NCBI GenBank assembly: GCA_045602425.1
Contig: JAZSBO010000025.1
Span: forward strand, 1-64,000
DNA: 64,000 bases
Direction of reading: 5' to 3'
DNA from: RGIG9608 sp045602425
GTDB lineage: Bacteria; Bacteroidota; Bacteroidia; Bacteroidales; Paludibacteraceae
Every line of letters starts with the position of its first letter. The first letter of the stretch is position 1. Made by a program: the position numbers and the translations under genes. Below the pieces are notes generated by a model. The model was not told the origin of the DNA and did no database searches. It was given only the letters and a program-made list of their open reading frames with translations. Shown here in pieces: positions 24,275 to 33,409 of the stretch.

Positions 24275-25567
24275 ATGAGAAAATGTGTGTTTAGCTTGGT
24301 TTTTGTTTTTTGTCTTTCGCTTACCTCTTTGGCTCAATATGTGCCTACTGCTGAAAATATGCAAGCTCGCGAAGATTTCCAAGACAATAAATTCGGTATA
24401 TTTCTGCATTGGGGTATCTACAGCCTTACGGCTCAAGGCGAGTGGTATATGAATAATCGAAACATTCATCGCAACGAGTATGCAAAATTGGCATCGGCGT
24501 TTTTCCCTTCGCAATTCAATGCAGCGGAATGGGTGTCGGCCATCAAATCTTCTGGTGCAAAATATATAACAATCACAACTCGTCATCACGATAGTTTCTC
24601 GATGTTTGACACCGAGTTTTCTGATTTTGATATTGTAGATGCAACACCTTTTAAGCGTGATGTTATCAAAGAGCTTGCAGACGAGTGCCAAAAGCAAGGT
24701 TTGAAATTACATTTTTATTATTCTCATCTTGATTGGAAACGCGATGATTATCCGTTAGGTAAAACAGGGCACGGCACAGGTCGATCCGAGCAAAAAGGGA
24801 ATTGGGATAGTTATTATCGGTTTATGAATAATCAATTGACGGAATTGCTGACCAATTACGGACCGATTGGTGCTATTTGGTTTGATGGTGTTTGGGATCA
24901 ATCTCCTGATTTTGATTGGCAGTTGGAGAAACAGTATGAGTTGATACACAAATTGCAACCTGCGTGTTTGATAGGGAACAATCATCATCGAACACCTATT
25001 GCTGGCGAAGATTTTCAAATGTTCGAACGTGATTTGCCCGGCGAAAATAAGGCAGGCTATTCGGCAGGACAAGAGGTTAGTACATTACCTCTTGAAACTT
25101 GCGAAACGATGAACCGAACATGGGGATACAACATCGAAGACCAAGACTATAAATCTACGGAACAGTTGATTCATCTTTTAGTGCGTGCTGCTGGAAAAAA
25201 TGCGAATCTGCTACTGAATGTAGGTCCACAACCGAACGGCGAGTTGCCAACTACGGCTGTGCAACGAATGCAGGAAATAGGCGAGTGGTTGAAACTCTAT
25301 GGAGAGACGATTTACGGCACTCGAGCAGGCGATGTTGAACCACATCCGTGGGGCGTTTCTACAAGAAAAAACGATCGACTATTTGTTCATATACTTGATT
25401 TGCAAGATAAATGTTTGTATATTCCTTTGAAAGCAAAAGTAAAAAGAGCTGTTCAGTTCCTTGACGGTGTTAAGATTGCTTTTAAGCAAGATGCAGAAGG
25501 TGTTTTGCTTCGGCTCCCGAAAGTCCCAAACGAGATTGATTATGTTGTTGAGTTGCAACTGAAATAA
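24275..25567 (+). CDS. Alpha-L-fucosidase, GH29
   Basis: About 430 residues from the ATG of MRKCVFSLVFVF; a GTG six bases earlier is possible. The signal peptide ends near SLTSLAQ, so the enzyme is periplasmic or outer-surface. Recognisable GH29 elements are FGIFLHWGIYSL, YITITTRHHDSFSMFDT, the nucleophile region GAIWFDGVWDQSP and KNANLLLNVGPQPNGELP. It removes terminal L-fucose from glycans. No SusC/SusD or other glycosidase is nearby, so it is an isolated catabolic gene. TATTTTTG at 24241-24248 may be its -7 element. Confidence 0.93.
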   Translation: MRKCVFSLVFVFCLSLTSLAQYVPTAENMQAREDFQDNKFGIFLHWGIYSLTAQGEWYMNNRNIHRNEYAKLASAFFPSQFNAAEWVSAIKSSGAKYITITTRHHDSFSMFDTEFSDFDIVDATPFKRDVIKELADECQKQGLKLHFYYSHLDWKRDDYPLGKTGHGTGRSEQKGNWDSYYRFMNNQLTELLTNYGPIGAIWFDGVWDQSPDFDWQLEKQYELIHKLQPACLIGNNHHRTPIAGEDFQMFERDLPGENKAGYSAGQEVSTLPLETCETMNRTWGYNIEDQDYKSTEQLIHLLVRAAGKNANLLLNVGPQPNGELPTTAVQRMQEIGEWLKLYGETIYGTRAGDVEPHPWGVSTRKNDRLFVHILDLQDKCLYIPLKAKVKRAVQFLDGVKIAFKQDAEGVLLRLPKVPNEIDYVVELQLK

Positions 25568-25601
25568 TTTGAGAAAAATCCTTTTCTTTGTCGTATCTTT
25601 G
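25568..25601 (+). promoter_or_regulatory. Candidate promoter for dnaX
   Basis: TTTG at 25568-25571 and TATCTTTG at 25594-25601, 22 bases apart, stand 20 bases before the dnaX ATG. The -7 element is a full match; the spacing is slightly long. Confidence 0.5.
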
Positions 25602-25620
25602 CAACAAGTAAAAAAAGTTT

Positions 25621-27351
25621 ATGGAAAATTATATTGTTTCGGCACGTAAATATCGTCCATCAACCTTTCGTTCGGTTGTGGGGCAGTCGGTTTTAACTAC
25701 AACCTTAAAAAATGCTATCGCTACGAATCATTTGGCACATGCTTATTTGTTTTGTGGTCCGCGTGGTGTTGGAAAAACTACTTGTGCCCGAATTTTTGCA
25801 AAAACTATAAATTGTTTTCACCCAACCGAGTCGGGCGAAGCTTGCAACGAATGTGATTCGTGTCGTGGATTTAACGAACAGCGTTCGTTTAACATTCACG
25901 AATTAGATGCAGCCTCAAATAACTCTGTTGAAGAAATCCGAAGTTTGATAGAAAAGGTTCGCATACCGCCGCAAGTTGGTCGTTATAGTGTTTATATTAT
26001 TGACGAGGTGCATATGCTTTCTACGGCAGCGTTCAATGCCTTTTTGAAGACATTGGAAGAACCACCTGCTCATGCAGTTTTTATATTGGCAACAACAGAA
26101 AAACATCGTGTTCTTGCTACAATTCTTTCGCGTTGTCAGATTTATGACTTTAATCGAATTACGATTACCGATATGGTAGAGCATTTGCAGTATGTGGCAC
26201 AACAAGAGGGTGTCAATGCCGAAACAGAGGCATTGGGTGTGATTGCCCAAAAGGCTGATGGTGGAATGCGTGATGCGTTGTCAATTTTCGACCAAGTGGT
26301 AAGTTTCTGTGGTACAGAGATTACCTATCAAGCAGTGATAGATAATCTGAATGTGCTTGATTATGAATATTATTTCCGATTGATAACGCTGTTTTTGAAT
26401 GGTGATGTAGCGAATTCTTTGCTTGTGTTTAATGAAATTCTGAATCGTGGTTTTGATGCACAAAATTTTGTTCAAGGGTTGGCGATGCATTTCCGTAATT
26501 TGCTTACGGCAACCGATGCGTGTACTGTTCCTTTGATGGAAGTGTCTGCCGAAGTACAAAAACGCTATATCGAACAGTCAAAGCAAGCTCGAGTGAAATT
26601 CCTTTATCAAGGTTTGTTGTTGGTAAACGAGTGTGATTTGAATTTCAAACAAAGCAAAAATAAACGTTTGCTTGTAGAATTGATGTTGATACGTTTGTGT
26701 CAACTAACACAGGCGAATGAATCAATAGACGAAAAAAAAAACAATGAATTAGCCCCGATAAAAACAGTAAAACAGCATGTGGCGATTCCTTATTCTCAAG
26801 AGCCACAATCTTTGCCTAAAAAAGAAATTGTAGCAGAACAAAAGAAGATAGAACAGCCATTGCAACAACCAAAAGTTTTTTCGGGACGAACCGTTTCTAT
26901 AAATCGCCCTGCTGTTGTAGAAGAAACTCCAGTAACTTCTACAGTAGAATTACTCGTAGAAGATCAGGGACAAGATAAAAAAGCACGTGAAACATCGTTT
27001 ACTGATGAGGATTTTCAAAAATACTGGACTGCATTTGCTTCTTCGATCGAAAAAAATGCAAAATTGACAAATACTTTAATAAATTTTCTTCCACAGCGAG
27101 TAGAAGGGACACGTTTTCAAATTTTATTGGCAAACCCCGGTCAGCAAAAAGATGTGCAAGAGGTATTGCCTGCTATTAAGAAATTTTTGTCAGATAAGTT
27201 GAATAATGATTTTTTGACATTTGAAGTTGTCGTTTCTGAAAAAATATTTGAAAATGTAGCGTTTACGCCAGAAGATTGTTGGGACGTAATGCAAAAAAGC
27301 AATCCTTCTCTTGTCGATTTGAAAAAAAATCTTTCGTTAGAAATTCTTTAA
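25621..27351 (+). CDS. dnaX: DNA polymerase III subunits gamma/tau
   Basis: The protein has 576 residues. It is the clamp-loader ATPase that also ties the replicative polymerases together. The N-terminal AAA+ domain has Walker A GPRGVGKTT (46-54), the zinc-binding Cys set INCFHPTESGEACNECDSC, Walker B YIIDEVHMLS and sensor ILATTEKHRVLATILSRC. A variable Glu/Gln/Lys linker (about 375-455) precedes a short C-terminal domain. No frameshift heptamer was identified, so a separate gamma form is not evident. Confidence 0.96.
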   Translation: MENYIVSARKYRPSTFRSVVGQSVLTTTLKNAIATNHLAHAYLFCGPRGVGKTTCARIFAKTINCFHPTESGEACNECDSCRGFNEQRSFNIHELDAASNNSVEEIRSLIEKVRIPPQVGRYSVYIIDEVHMLSTAAFNAFLKTLEEPPAHAVFILATTEKHRVLATILSRCQIYDFNRITITDMVEHLQYVAQQEGVNAETEALGVIAQKADGGMRDALSIFDQVVSFCGTEITYQAVIDNLNVLDYEYYFRLITLFLNGDVANSLLVFNEILNRGFDAQNFVQGLAMHFRNLLTATDACTVPLMEVSAEVQKRYIEQSKQARVKFLYQGLLLVNECDLNFKQSKNKRLLVELMLIRLCQLTQANESIDEKKNNELAPIKTVKQHVAIPYSQEPQSLPKKEIVAEQKKIEQPLQQPKVFSGRTVSINRPAVVEETPVTSTVELLVEDQGQDKKARETSFTDEDFQKYWTAFASSIEKNAKLTNTLINFLPQRVEGTRFQILLANPGQQKDVQEVLPAIKKFLSDKLNNDFLTFEVVVSEKIFENVAFTPEDCWDVMQKSNPSLVDLKKNLSLEIL

Positions 27352-27354
27352 AAC

Positions 27355-28689
27355 ATGGCTAATGTTCACGCTTTAGGTACTGCAAATGTTCGCAAATTGT
27401 TGTGGGAATATTCGCTTCCTGCTATTGTTGCGATGTTGGCATCGTCACTCTACAATATTGTTGATAGCGTTTTTATAGGACATGGTGTTGGGGCATTGGC
27501 AATATCAGGGTTAGCTATAACGTTTCCGTTAATGAATCTTTCGGCTGCATTTGGAGCTTTGATAGGAGCTGGAGGTGCTACGTTACTTTCGATAAAAATA
27601 GGGCAACATGATACCGAAAATGCTGAACGCGTACTGGGTAATATCGTTTCGTTGAATTTGCTTTTAGGAACGATTTTTATGTTGCTCGGATTAGCTTTCT
27701 TGAAACCTATTTTAATGTTTTTTGGAGCAAGTGAAGAAACGCTTCCTTATGCCTACGACTATATGTTTGTATTGTTGCTTGGTAATGTAATAACGCATTT
27801 GTATTTGGGGCTGAATAGTGCGATGCGTTCGACAGGTGCTCCACGTAAAGCTATGTTGACTACACTAATGACTGTGGTTGTAAATGCTGTACTTGATCCG
27901 CTATTTATTTTTGTGTTTGATTGGGGGATACGCGGTGCGGCTATTGCAACGATTATAGCCCAACTTATAGCGTTGATTTTTGTGGCAGTACACTTTTTGA
28001 ATCCTCAACGAGAATTGCATTTCAAACGCGGTGTTTTTGCTTTCCGTAGTCGTGTGGTTAGTAGTATATTTTCTGTTGGAATGGCTCCATTCGTATTGAA
28101 TGCATGCTCGTGTTTGGTTGTGGTTGTTATCAATCAATCGTTATTGAAATATGGAGGTGATTTAGCTGTAGGTGCTTATGGTATTGTTAATCGTATAATG
28201 ATGTTGTTCGGAATGTTAGTCTTGGGTTTCAATCAAGGTATGCAACCGATAGCAGGTTATAACTATGGAGCATTGAAAATGGATAGAGTAAAACAAGTGC
28301 TAAGGCAAACAATGTTTTATGCATCACTTGTTATGATTGTAGGATTTCTTTTAGTAGAAATATTCCCTGGATTAGTAGCACAGATATTTACTACCGATGA
28401 GCAACTGAAAGACTTGTCTATAAGAGGTTTGCGTATAGCTTTTGCATTTGCACCTGTAGTTGGTTTTCAGATGGTTGTATCGAACTTTTTTCAATCAATA
28501 GGGCGTGCCTCGAAAGCGGTTTTTCTTTCTTCGACAAGGCAATTATTGTTTTTAGTTCCACTTCTGATTGTTTTGCCTCGTTTTTTTGGAACGATGGGAG
28601 TTTGGATTAGTTTGCCAATTTCTGATGCTATGGCTGCGGTGTTAGCAGCGATAGTGTTGTTCAAAGATAAAACTTTTAATACGAAATAA
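27355..28689 (+). CDS. MATE-family multidrug/Na+ antiporter
   Basis: The protein has 444 residues with about twelve hydrophobic helices in two related halves. The entry LWEYSLPAIVAMLASSLYNI VDSVF-type helix, ALGALI-like AFGALIGAGGATLLSI and GFNQGMQPIAGYNYGA match the MATE family. It exports cationic drugs or metabolites in exchange for Na+ or H+. It lies 3 bases after dnaX and 2 before the next gene, so it is in the dnaX transcript. Confidence 0.92.
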   Translation: MANVHALGTANVRKLLWEYSLPAIVAMLASSLYNIVDSVFIGHGVGALAISGLAITFPLMNLSAAFGALIGAGGATLLSIKIGQHDTENAERVLGNIVSLNLLLGTIFMLLGLAFLKPILMFFGASEETLPYAYDYMFVLLLGNVITHLYLGLNSAMRSTGAPRKAMLTTLMTVVVNAVLDPLFIFVFDWGIRGAAIATIIAQLIALIFVAVHFLNPQRELHFKRGVFAFRSRVVSSIFSVGMAPFVLNACSCLVVVVINQSLLKYGGDLAVGAYGIVNRIMMLFGMLVLGFNQGMQPIAGYNYGALKMDRVKQVLRQTMFYASLVMIVGFLLVEIFPGLVAQIFTTDEQLKDLSIRGLRIAFAFAPVVGFQMVVSNFFQSIGRASKAVFLSSTRQLLFLVPLLIVLPRFFGTMGVWISLPISDAMAAVLAAIVLFKDKTFNTK

Positions 28690-28691
28690 TA

Positions 28692-29312
28692 ATGACAATG
28701 GTTAAGCGTGTAATTATAAGTATTGGTCGTGAATTTGGTAGCGGAGGAAGAGTGATTGGTCGGCAGCTTGCAGATAGGCTTGGAATTGATTATTACGATA
28801 AGGAGTTGATGGCTCTAGCAGCAAAAGAATCAGGATTCGGACAAGAATTTTTTGAACGTGCCGATGAGAAACATTCTACATTTTCTGCTTTCTCTCAATG
28901 GCTGAATGAATCTTTTTCGACTATATCTCGGTCGGAAAATTATATGTCAAACGATTCAATTTTTAAGATGCAAGCAGAGGCTATTCAACAACTTGCACAG
29001 CGAGGCTCGTGTGTCATTGTAGGACGTTGTTCGGATTATATACTGCGGAATGACGAACGTTGTTTGCGAGTGTTTTTGTATGCTCCGTTAACTGATCGTA
29101 TTGCTCGTGTTGCAAAACGTATGAATTTGTCGGAGGAGAAAGCACGTGCTTTGATTGAGGTAGAAGATAAACGTCGTGCGGAATATTATAATTTTTATTC
29201 AAGCAAAACATGGGGAAAGGCTTCTACCTACGATTTGTGTCTGAATGTATCGTTGTTTGGTGAAGAGGGTGTTATTCGTTTGATAGAATCTGTTGTGAAA
29301 AATTGTTTTTAG
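28692..29312 (+). CDS. Cytidylate kinase-like family protein
   Basis: The protein has 206 residues. The P-loop variant ISIGREFGSGGRVIG at the N-terminus and SCVIVGRCSDYIL in the middle are those of the cytidylate-kinase-like (AAA_26) family, distinct from canonical Cmk. RVAKRMNLSEEKARALIE and DKRRAEYYNFYSSK form the lid/C-terminal part. Nucleotide kinase activity is likely; the substrate is not certain. It ends the dnaX-MATE run. Confidence 0.88.
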   Translation: MTMVKRVIISIGREFGSGGRVIGRQLADRLGIDYYDKELMALAAKESGFGQEFFERADEKHSTFSAFSQWLNESFSTISRSENYMSNDSIFKMQAEAIQQLAQRGSCVIVGRCSDYILRNDERCLRVFLYAPLTDRIARVAKRMNLSEEKARALIEVEDKRRAEYYNFYSSKTWGKASTYDLCLNVSLFGEEGVIRLIESVVKNCF

Positions 29313-29350
29313 AAAAATGAGATTGTTTAGGTGTTTGTTATAGAAATTCT

Positions 29351-29926
29351 TTATTTTGTTTTCTCAAAACAATATCGACAGATAGGTTCGTATTCGTTTT
29401 TTTCTCCTAATAAAACTTGTTTTTCGCCAGCTACTAATCGGTGAGAGACGTAAGCGGGAGCTCCGCATCGAACGCAAATGGCATGAACTTTTTGTACGTC
29501 GTCAGCTATTGCCATCAACGCAGGCATCGGTCCGAATGGAATTCCTTTGAAATCCATATCTAATCCAGCAATAATCACCCTAAAGCCTTGATTAGCAAGT
29601 GAATTGCAAACATCAATAATCCCTTCATCGAAAAATTGAGCTTCGTCAATTCCAATAACATCTACATCGCCAGTCATCAGCAAAATGTTTTGTGAAGAAC
29701 TTACAGGAGTGGAAGCAATGCTATTAGAATCGTGTGATACAACTTCGGTGTCGGAATAACGAGTATCGATAGCAGGTTTAAATATTTCGACTCGTTGCTT
29801 TGCTATTTTTGCACGTTTTAGTCTTCGTATTAATTCTTCGGTCTTACCTGAGAACATCGAACCGCAAATTACTTCTATGCTACCGCGTCGTTCGTTGGAA
29901 TGTACATTCGATTCAAAGAAATTCAT
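29351..29926 (-). CDS. tdk: Thymidine kinase
   Basis: The protein has 191 residues (type II, tetrameric class). Walker A is GSMFSGKTEELIRRL, the catalytic/lid region holds DVIGIDEAQFFDEG, and the C-terminal lasso has zinc ligands in CVRCGAPAYVSHR and CRYCF. It salvages thymidine to dTMP. It is divergent from the next gene across a 100-base promoter region. Confidence 0.96.
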   Translation of the reverse strand: MNFFESNVHSNERRGSIEVICGSMFSGKTEELIRRLKRAKIAKQRVEIFKPAIDTRYSDTEVVSHDSNSIASTPVSSSQNILLMTGDVDVIGIDEAQFFDEGIIDVCNSLANQGFRVIIAGLDMDFKGIPFGPMPALMAIADDVQKVHAICVRCGAPAYVSHRLVAGEKQVLLGEKNEYEPICRYCFEKTK

Positions 29927-29956
29927 TGTGTTAAAGTAGTTTAGTGTATTAATCTA

Positions 29957-29994
29957 TTGCCGAAAACGTATTTTTCGCTACTTTTGCAAAAGTA
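29957..29994. promoter_or_regulatory. Divergent promoter between tdk and the hypothetical/rsmI unit
   Basis: TTG at 29957-29959 is 19 bases from TACTTTTG at 29979-29986, an ideal rightward promoter. The -7 element lies in the perfect palindrome TACTTTTGCAAAAGTA (29979-29994), so a TACTTTTG also reads leftward toward tdk. A leftward -33 element is not clear. Confidence 0.6.
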
Positions 29995-30032
29995 ATAAAA
30001 GCATTTTTAGAAACGTAAATAAAAGAGTGAAA

Positions 30033-30713
30033 ATGAATAAAGATTTATTGATAGCCTTGATGCAAAAAGATTTATCGGAGTTGAACGTAATGCTTGAAGG
30101 TATTGCAGAATGGGAACGAGTACCTTCGTCTATCTCTCGTTTGGCACTTGTAAAGGCTGAAAATATACTATCTTCGTTACACGAATTGTCTGAATTGCCT
30201 ACTACAATAGAAACAGCGGATGAAAATGTTACTAAAGAAGTGTTGCAGGTAAAGCAAGAAACCGAGGTTACACAACTACAAGAAGAAGTTACAGAAGAGC
30301 CTATCGTACCAGTAGAAATGTGTACAGAAGTAGATGTGATGTTGAAAGAAAATGATGATGTAGAGGAAGATGTGTTTGTGCAAGAATCAGTTACTATAAC
30401 AACAGTCGCTGATATGGTTGATGTGCAACCTTCTTTAAATGAAATTCAACAGCGTGAAGTTTCGGTAGTTGATAGTGTGCTTGACAAAAATAAAGTAACA
30501 GATTTAATTCAATCGATAAGCCTTGGTGATAGATTTCGTTTTCAACGAGAATTGTTTTCTAATAATGGGGAAGAAATGATGCAGGTTTTTCATGATTTGA
30601 ATGCTATGCAATCACTTGATGAAGCTGTTACCTATTTGCAAAAGCATTTCCATTGGGATATGGAAAGTGATATTGTGAAAGATTTTTATTTGTTATTGAA
30701 TCGAAAATTTTGA
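30033..30713 (+). CDS. Conserved hypothetical protein upstream of rsmI
   Basis: The protein has 226 residues from the ATG of MNKDLLIALMQKDL; a GTG six bases earlier is unlikely. A helical N-terminus (about 1-50) and a C-terminal domain (about 155-226), with SLGDRFRFQRELFSNN and WDMESDIVKDFYLLLNRKF, flank a long acidic, Val/Glu/Thr-rich linker of low complexity. The C-terminal block resembles a conserved Bacteroidales domain with no known function. No signal peptide is present, so it is cytoplasmic. It is transcribed with rsmI, 3 bases downstream. Confidence 0.7.
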   Translation: MNKDLLIALMQKDLSELNVMLEGIAEWERVPSSISRLALVKAENILSSLHELSELPTTIETADENVTKEVLQVKQETEVTQLQEEVTEEPIVPVEMCTEVDVMLKENDDVEEDVFVQESVTITTVADMVDVQPSLNEIQQREVSVVDSVLDKNKVTDLIQSISLGDRFRFQRELFSNNGEEMMQVFHDLNAMQSLDEAVTYLQKHFHWDMESDIVKDFYLLLNRKF

Positions 30714-30716
30714 TCA

Positions 30717-31391
30717 GTGGCAAAACTTTATTTAGTACCAACGCCAATTGGCAATTTAGAAGACATTACGTTTCGAGCTCTTCGTATTCTGAAAGAGGTA
30801 GATTTGGTATTGGCAGAAGATACGCGTACTACAGGTATTTTGTTTAAGCACTTCGATATAAAAACGCCAATGCTCTCTCATCATAAATTTAACGAACATA
30901 AAACTGTTGATTTGCTTGTAGAAAAAATATCTTCTGGTCAGGATATAGCGTTGGTGTCGGATGCGGGAACTCCTGGTATATCGGATCCGGGTTTTTTGTT
31001 GGTAAGAACATGTGTTAATGCTGACATTGAAGTGGAATGTTTGCCTGGAGCAACAGCCTTTGTACCAGCGTTAATCAATTCGGGTTTTCCTTGTGATAGA
31101 TTTTGTTTTGAAGGATTTTTGCCACAAAAAAAAGGTCGTCAAACAAAAATTAATTCTTTGAAAGAAGAGGAACGGACAATGATTTTTTATGAATCGCCTT
31201 TTAGGTTACTTAAGACTTTAGAACAGTTTGTAGTGGCGTTTGGTGAGGATAGATTGGTGTCTGTTTCGCGTGAAATTTCGAAATTTCATGAGCAAACAAT
31301 TCGTGGAACATTGGTGGAGTTAATTGATTTTTTTACACAAAAACCGCCTAAAGGCGAAATTGTAATAGTGTTGTCAGGTAATAAGAGTTAA
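30717..31391 (+). CDS. rsmI: 16S rRNA (cytidine-1402-2'-O)-methyltransferase
   Basis: The protein has 224 residues beginning with a GTG codon (MAKLYLVPTPIGNLEDITFR). The tetrapyrrole-methylase fold is shown by VPTPIGNLEDITFRAL, LAEDTRTTG, ALVSDAGTPGISDPG and LPGATAFVPALINSG. It methylates the 2'-OH of C1402 in the decoding centre. It is somewhat shorter than the E. coli enzyme because it lacks the C-terminal extension, as is usual in Bacteroidetes. Confidence 0.95.
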   Translation: MAKLYLVPTPIGNLEDITFRALRILKEVDLVLAEDTRTTGILFKHFDIKTPMLSHHKFNEHKTVDLLVEKISSGQDIALVSDAGTPGISDPGFLLVRTCVNADIEVECLPGATAFVPALINSGFPCDRFCFEGFLPQKKGRQTKINSLKEEERTMIFYESPFRLLKTLEQFVVAFGEDRLVSVSREISKFHEQTIRGTLVELIDFFTQKPPKGEIVIVLSGNKS

Positions 31392-31420
31392 ATCTAAAAA
31401 TGAAAAAATACGTTTCTTTG

Positions 31421-31451
31421 TTTGTTGTTAAAATAAAAATAACTACTTTTG
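31421..31451 (+). promoter_or_regulatory. Strong promoter for rplM-rpsI
   Basis: TTTG at 31421-31424, exactly 19 bases, then TACTTTTG at 31444-31451: a textbook Bacteroidetes promoter. The transcript start should fall near 31458, leaving a leader of about 125 bases. Confidence 0.75.
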
Positions 31452-31457
31452 CAGTCC

Positions 31458-31582
31458 GAATATTATCCAAGGGATTTAGAGTGTTCTGAATCAATGGTTT
31501 CTGTTTTTAGATGAATTAGCCCATTTAGAAATGGATTTATTGATAAAGAATTTTTTAGAAACAATTAAAAAAGAAAAACAAC
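31458..31582 (+). promoter_or_regulatory. Long 5' leader of rplM, possible L13 autoregulatory element
   Basis: About 125 transcribed but untranslated bases precede the rplM start. The segment TTAGCCCATTTAGAAATGG around 31516-31535 can form a small hairpin. Ribosomal operons often carry protein-binding leaders, but no named RNA family was confirmed by eye. Confidence 0.35.
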
Positions 31583-32038
31583 GTGGATACTTTAAGTTAT
31601 AAGACTATTTCCGCAAACAAAACCACTGCAAAAAAAGAGTGGGTTGTTGTTGATGCTACAGACATGATTCTTGGACGTATGAGTTCAAAAGTTGCAAAAC
31701 TTTTACGTGGGAAGTACAAACCAAATTATACTCCTCATGTTGATTGTGGTGATAACGTTATTATTGTTAATGCTGATAAAGTGAAATTAACAGGTAACAA
31801 ATGGACTGATCGTATTTATTATACTTACACAGGTTATGCCGGTGGTCAGAGAGAAACTACTCCTGCAAAGTTAATGGCTCAAAGTCCTGAGAAATTGATT
31901 AAAAGAGTTGTAAAAGGTATGTTGCCGAAAAATAAACTTGGAAATAAACTATTGGCAAACTTGTATGTTTATGCAGGTACAGAACATCCTCATGAAGCTC
32001 AACAACCTAAACAAATAGATTTAAACTTACTTAAATAA
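31583..32038 (+). CDS. rplM: Large ribosomal subunit protein uL13
   Basis: The protein has 151 residues starting at GTG (MDTLSYKTISANKTTAKKEW), a start and N-terminal extension common in Bacteroidales L13. Core signatures are WVVVDATDMILGRMSSKVAK, LLRGKYKPNYTPHVDCGD and the C-terminal VYAGTEHPHEAQQP. It is an early-assembly protein of the 50S subunit. It is followed 5 bases later by rpsI, as in most bacteria. Confidence 0.97.
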   Translation: MDTLSYKTISANKTTAKKEWVVVDATDMILGRMSSKVAKLLRGKYKPNYTPHVDCGDNVIIVNADKVKLTGNKWTDRIYYTYTGYAGGQRETTPAKLMAQSPEKLIKRVVKGMLPKNKLGNKLLANLYVYAGTEHPHEAQQPKQIDLNLLK

Positions 32039-32043
32039 TTGAT

Positions 32044-32430
32044 ATGGAAATTACAAATGCTATAGGAAGAAGAAAATCGGCAATTGCTCGTGTTTTCGTA
32101 AGCAAAGGAGCTGGTAATATCACCATTAATAAACGTGAACTTGCAGTTTATTTTCCATCGAGTATTCTTCAATATATTGTAAAACAACCATTGAATACAT
32201 TAAATGTTGTAGAACAATATGATGTAAAAGTAAACTTGAAAGGTGGCGGTTTTAAAGGTCAGGCAGAAGCTTTGCGTTTGGCAATAGCTCGTGCATTGGT
32301 GAAAATAGATCCTAATGATAAATCGGCATTGAAAAAAGCAGGTTTCTTAACTCGTGATTCTCGTGAGGTAGAACGTAAGAAACCTGGACGTCCGAAAGCA
32401 CGTAAGAGATTCCAATTCTCGAAACGTTAA
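32044..32430 (+). CDS. rpsI: Small ribosomal subunit protein uS9
   Basis: The protein has 128 residues. The N-terminal AIGRRKSAIARVFV, central GGGFKGQAEALRLAIARAL, and the C-terminal tail ending KARKRFQFSKR, which reaches the P-site tRNA, identify S9. It is in an operon with rplM and ends at an imperfect hairpin at 32441-32472. Confidence 0.97.
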   Translation: MEITNAIGRRKSAIARVFVSKGAGNITINKRELAVYFPSSILQYIVKQPLNTLNVVEQYDVKVNLKGGGFKGQAEALRLAIARALVKIDPNDKSALKKAGFLTRDSREVERKKPGRPKARKRFQFSKR

Positions 32431-32440
32431 TATGAGAATA

Positions 32441-32480
32441 AAGGTTGTTTCCTCTATTTAGGAATCAACTTTTATTTCTG
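32441..32480 (+). terminator. Hairpin after rpsI, probable terminator
   Basis: AAGGTTG pairs with CAACTTT and TTCCT with AGGAA around a 6-base loop, with one T-T mismatch. The following TATTTCTGTTT is only moderately T-rich. Confidence 0.6.
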
Positions 32481-32498
32481 TTTAGTATCTAAATCATT

Positions 32499-32506
32499 TA
32501 GATTTG
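32499..32506 (+). promoter_or_regulatory. Candidate -7 element for rpsB
   Basis: TAGATTTG matches TAnnTTTG and lies about 77 bases before rpsB, so the leader would be some 70 bases. The -33 position holds TTTCTG, a weak match. Confidence 0.45.
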
Positions 32507-32582
32507 TCAGTGTTGACAACTACTTGATGATTGCTTAACAAAAAAGTAGAAAGAAAGTAAACAATTTAAAATTTTTTAAAAA

Positions 32583-33392
32583 ATGTCAAGAGTAAATTTT
32601 CAAGAATTATTAGAAGCCGGAGCACATTTCGGACATCTAAAACGTAAATGGAATCCTGCAATGGCTCCTTATATTTTTATGGAGCGTAATGGAATTCATA
32701 TCTTTGATCTTCATAAAACAGTTGCTAAATTAGATGAAGCTGCTGAAGCCGCAAAGCAAATTGTTAAATCAGGAAAAAAGATCCTTTTCGTTGCAACAAA
32801 AAAACAAATTAAACAAGTTGTTGCTGATAAAGCTTCTTCAATTGGAATGCCATATATTTCAGAACGTTGGGCAGGTGGTATGTTGACAAATTTCCCTACT
32901 ATTAGAAAAGCTGTTAAAAAAATGTCTGCAATTGACAAAATGACAACTGATGGAACATTTGATAATTTGTCAAAACGAGAAAAATTGCAAATTACTCGTC
33001 AACGTGCAAAATTGGAAAAGAACCTTGGCTCAATAGCAGATTTAAATCGTCTTCCAGCAGCACTATTTGTTGTAGATGTTTTAAAAGAAAATATAGCTGT
33101 TCGTGAAGCTAATCGTTTAGGAATTCCTATATTTGGTATTGTTGATACAAATTCTGATCCTTCTAATATTGATTTTGTAATTCCTGCTAATGATGATGCT
33201 ACAAAATCAGTAGAAGTGATTATGAATGCAATTGTAGCTGCTATGGCAGAAGGTGCACAAGAACGCAAACTTGAGAAACAAGAAAGCGAAGAGGCAGAAG
33301 CTCCTGTTGCAGTTGAAAAGAAAATCAGAAAAACTCGTGCTCAAAAGAGCGAAGATGTTGCTGTAGAAGTTACAGAACAGACTGAAGAATAA
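32583..33392 (+). CDS. rpsB: Small ribosomal subunit protein uS2
   Basis: The protein has 269 residues. LLEAGAHFGHLKRKWNPAM, ILFVATKKQIKQVV, SERWAGGMLTNFPTIRKAV and PIFGIVDTNSDPSNIDFVIP are canonical S2 blocks. An acidic, Glu/Val/Ala-rich C-terminal tail of about 40 residues extends past the core, as in other Bacteroidetes. It is followed by tsf, but a strong hairpin with a T-run separates them. Confidence 0.97.
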   Translation: MSRVNFQELLEAGAHFGHLKRKWNPAMAPYIFMERNGIHIFDLHKTVAKLDEAAEAAKQIVKSGKKILFVATKKQIKQVVADKASSIGMPYISERWAGGMLTNFPTIRKAVKKMSAIDKMTTDGTFDNLSKREKLQITRQRAKLEKNLGSIADLNRLPAALFVVDVLKENIAVREANRLGIPIFGIVDTNSDPSNIDFVIPANDDATKSVEVIMNAIVAAMAEGAQERKLEKQESEEAEAPVAVEKKIRKTRAQKSEDVAVEVTEQTEE

Positions 33393-33409
33393 TTTAAAAT
33401 GTTGAAAGG

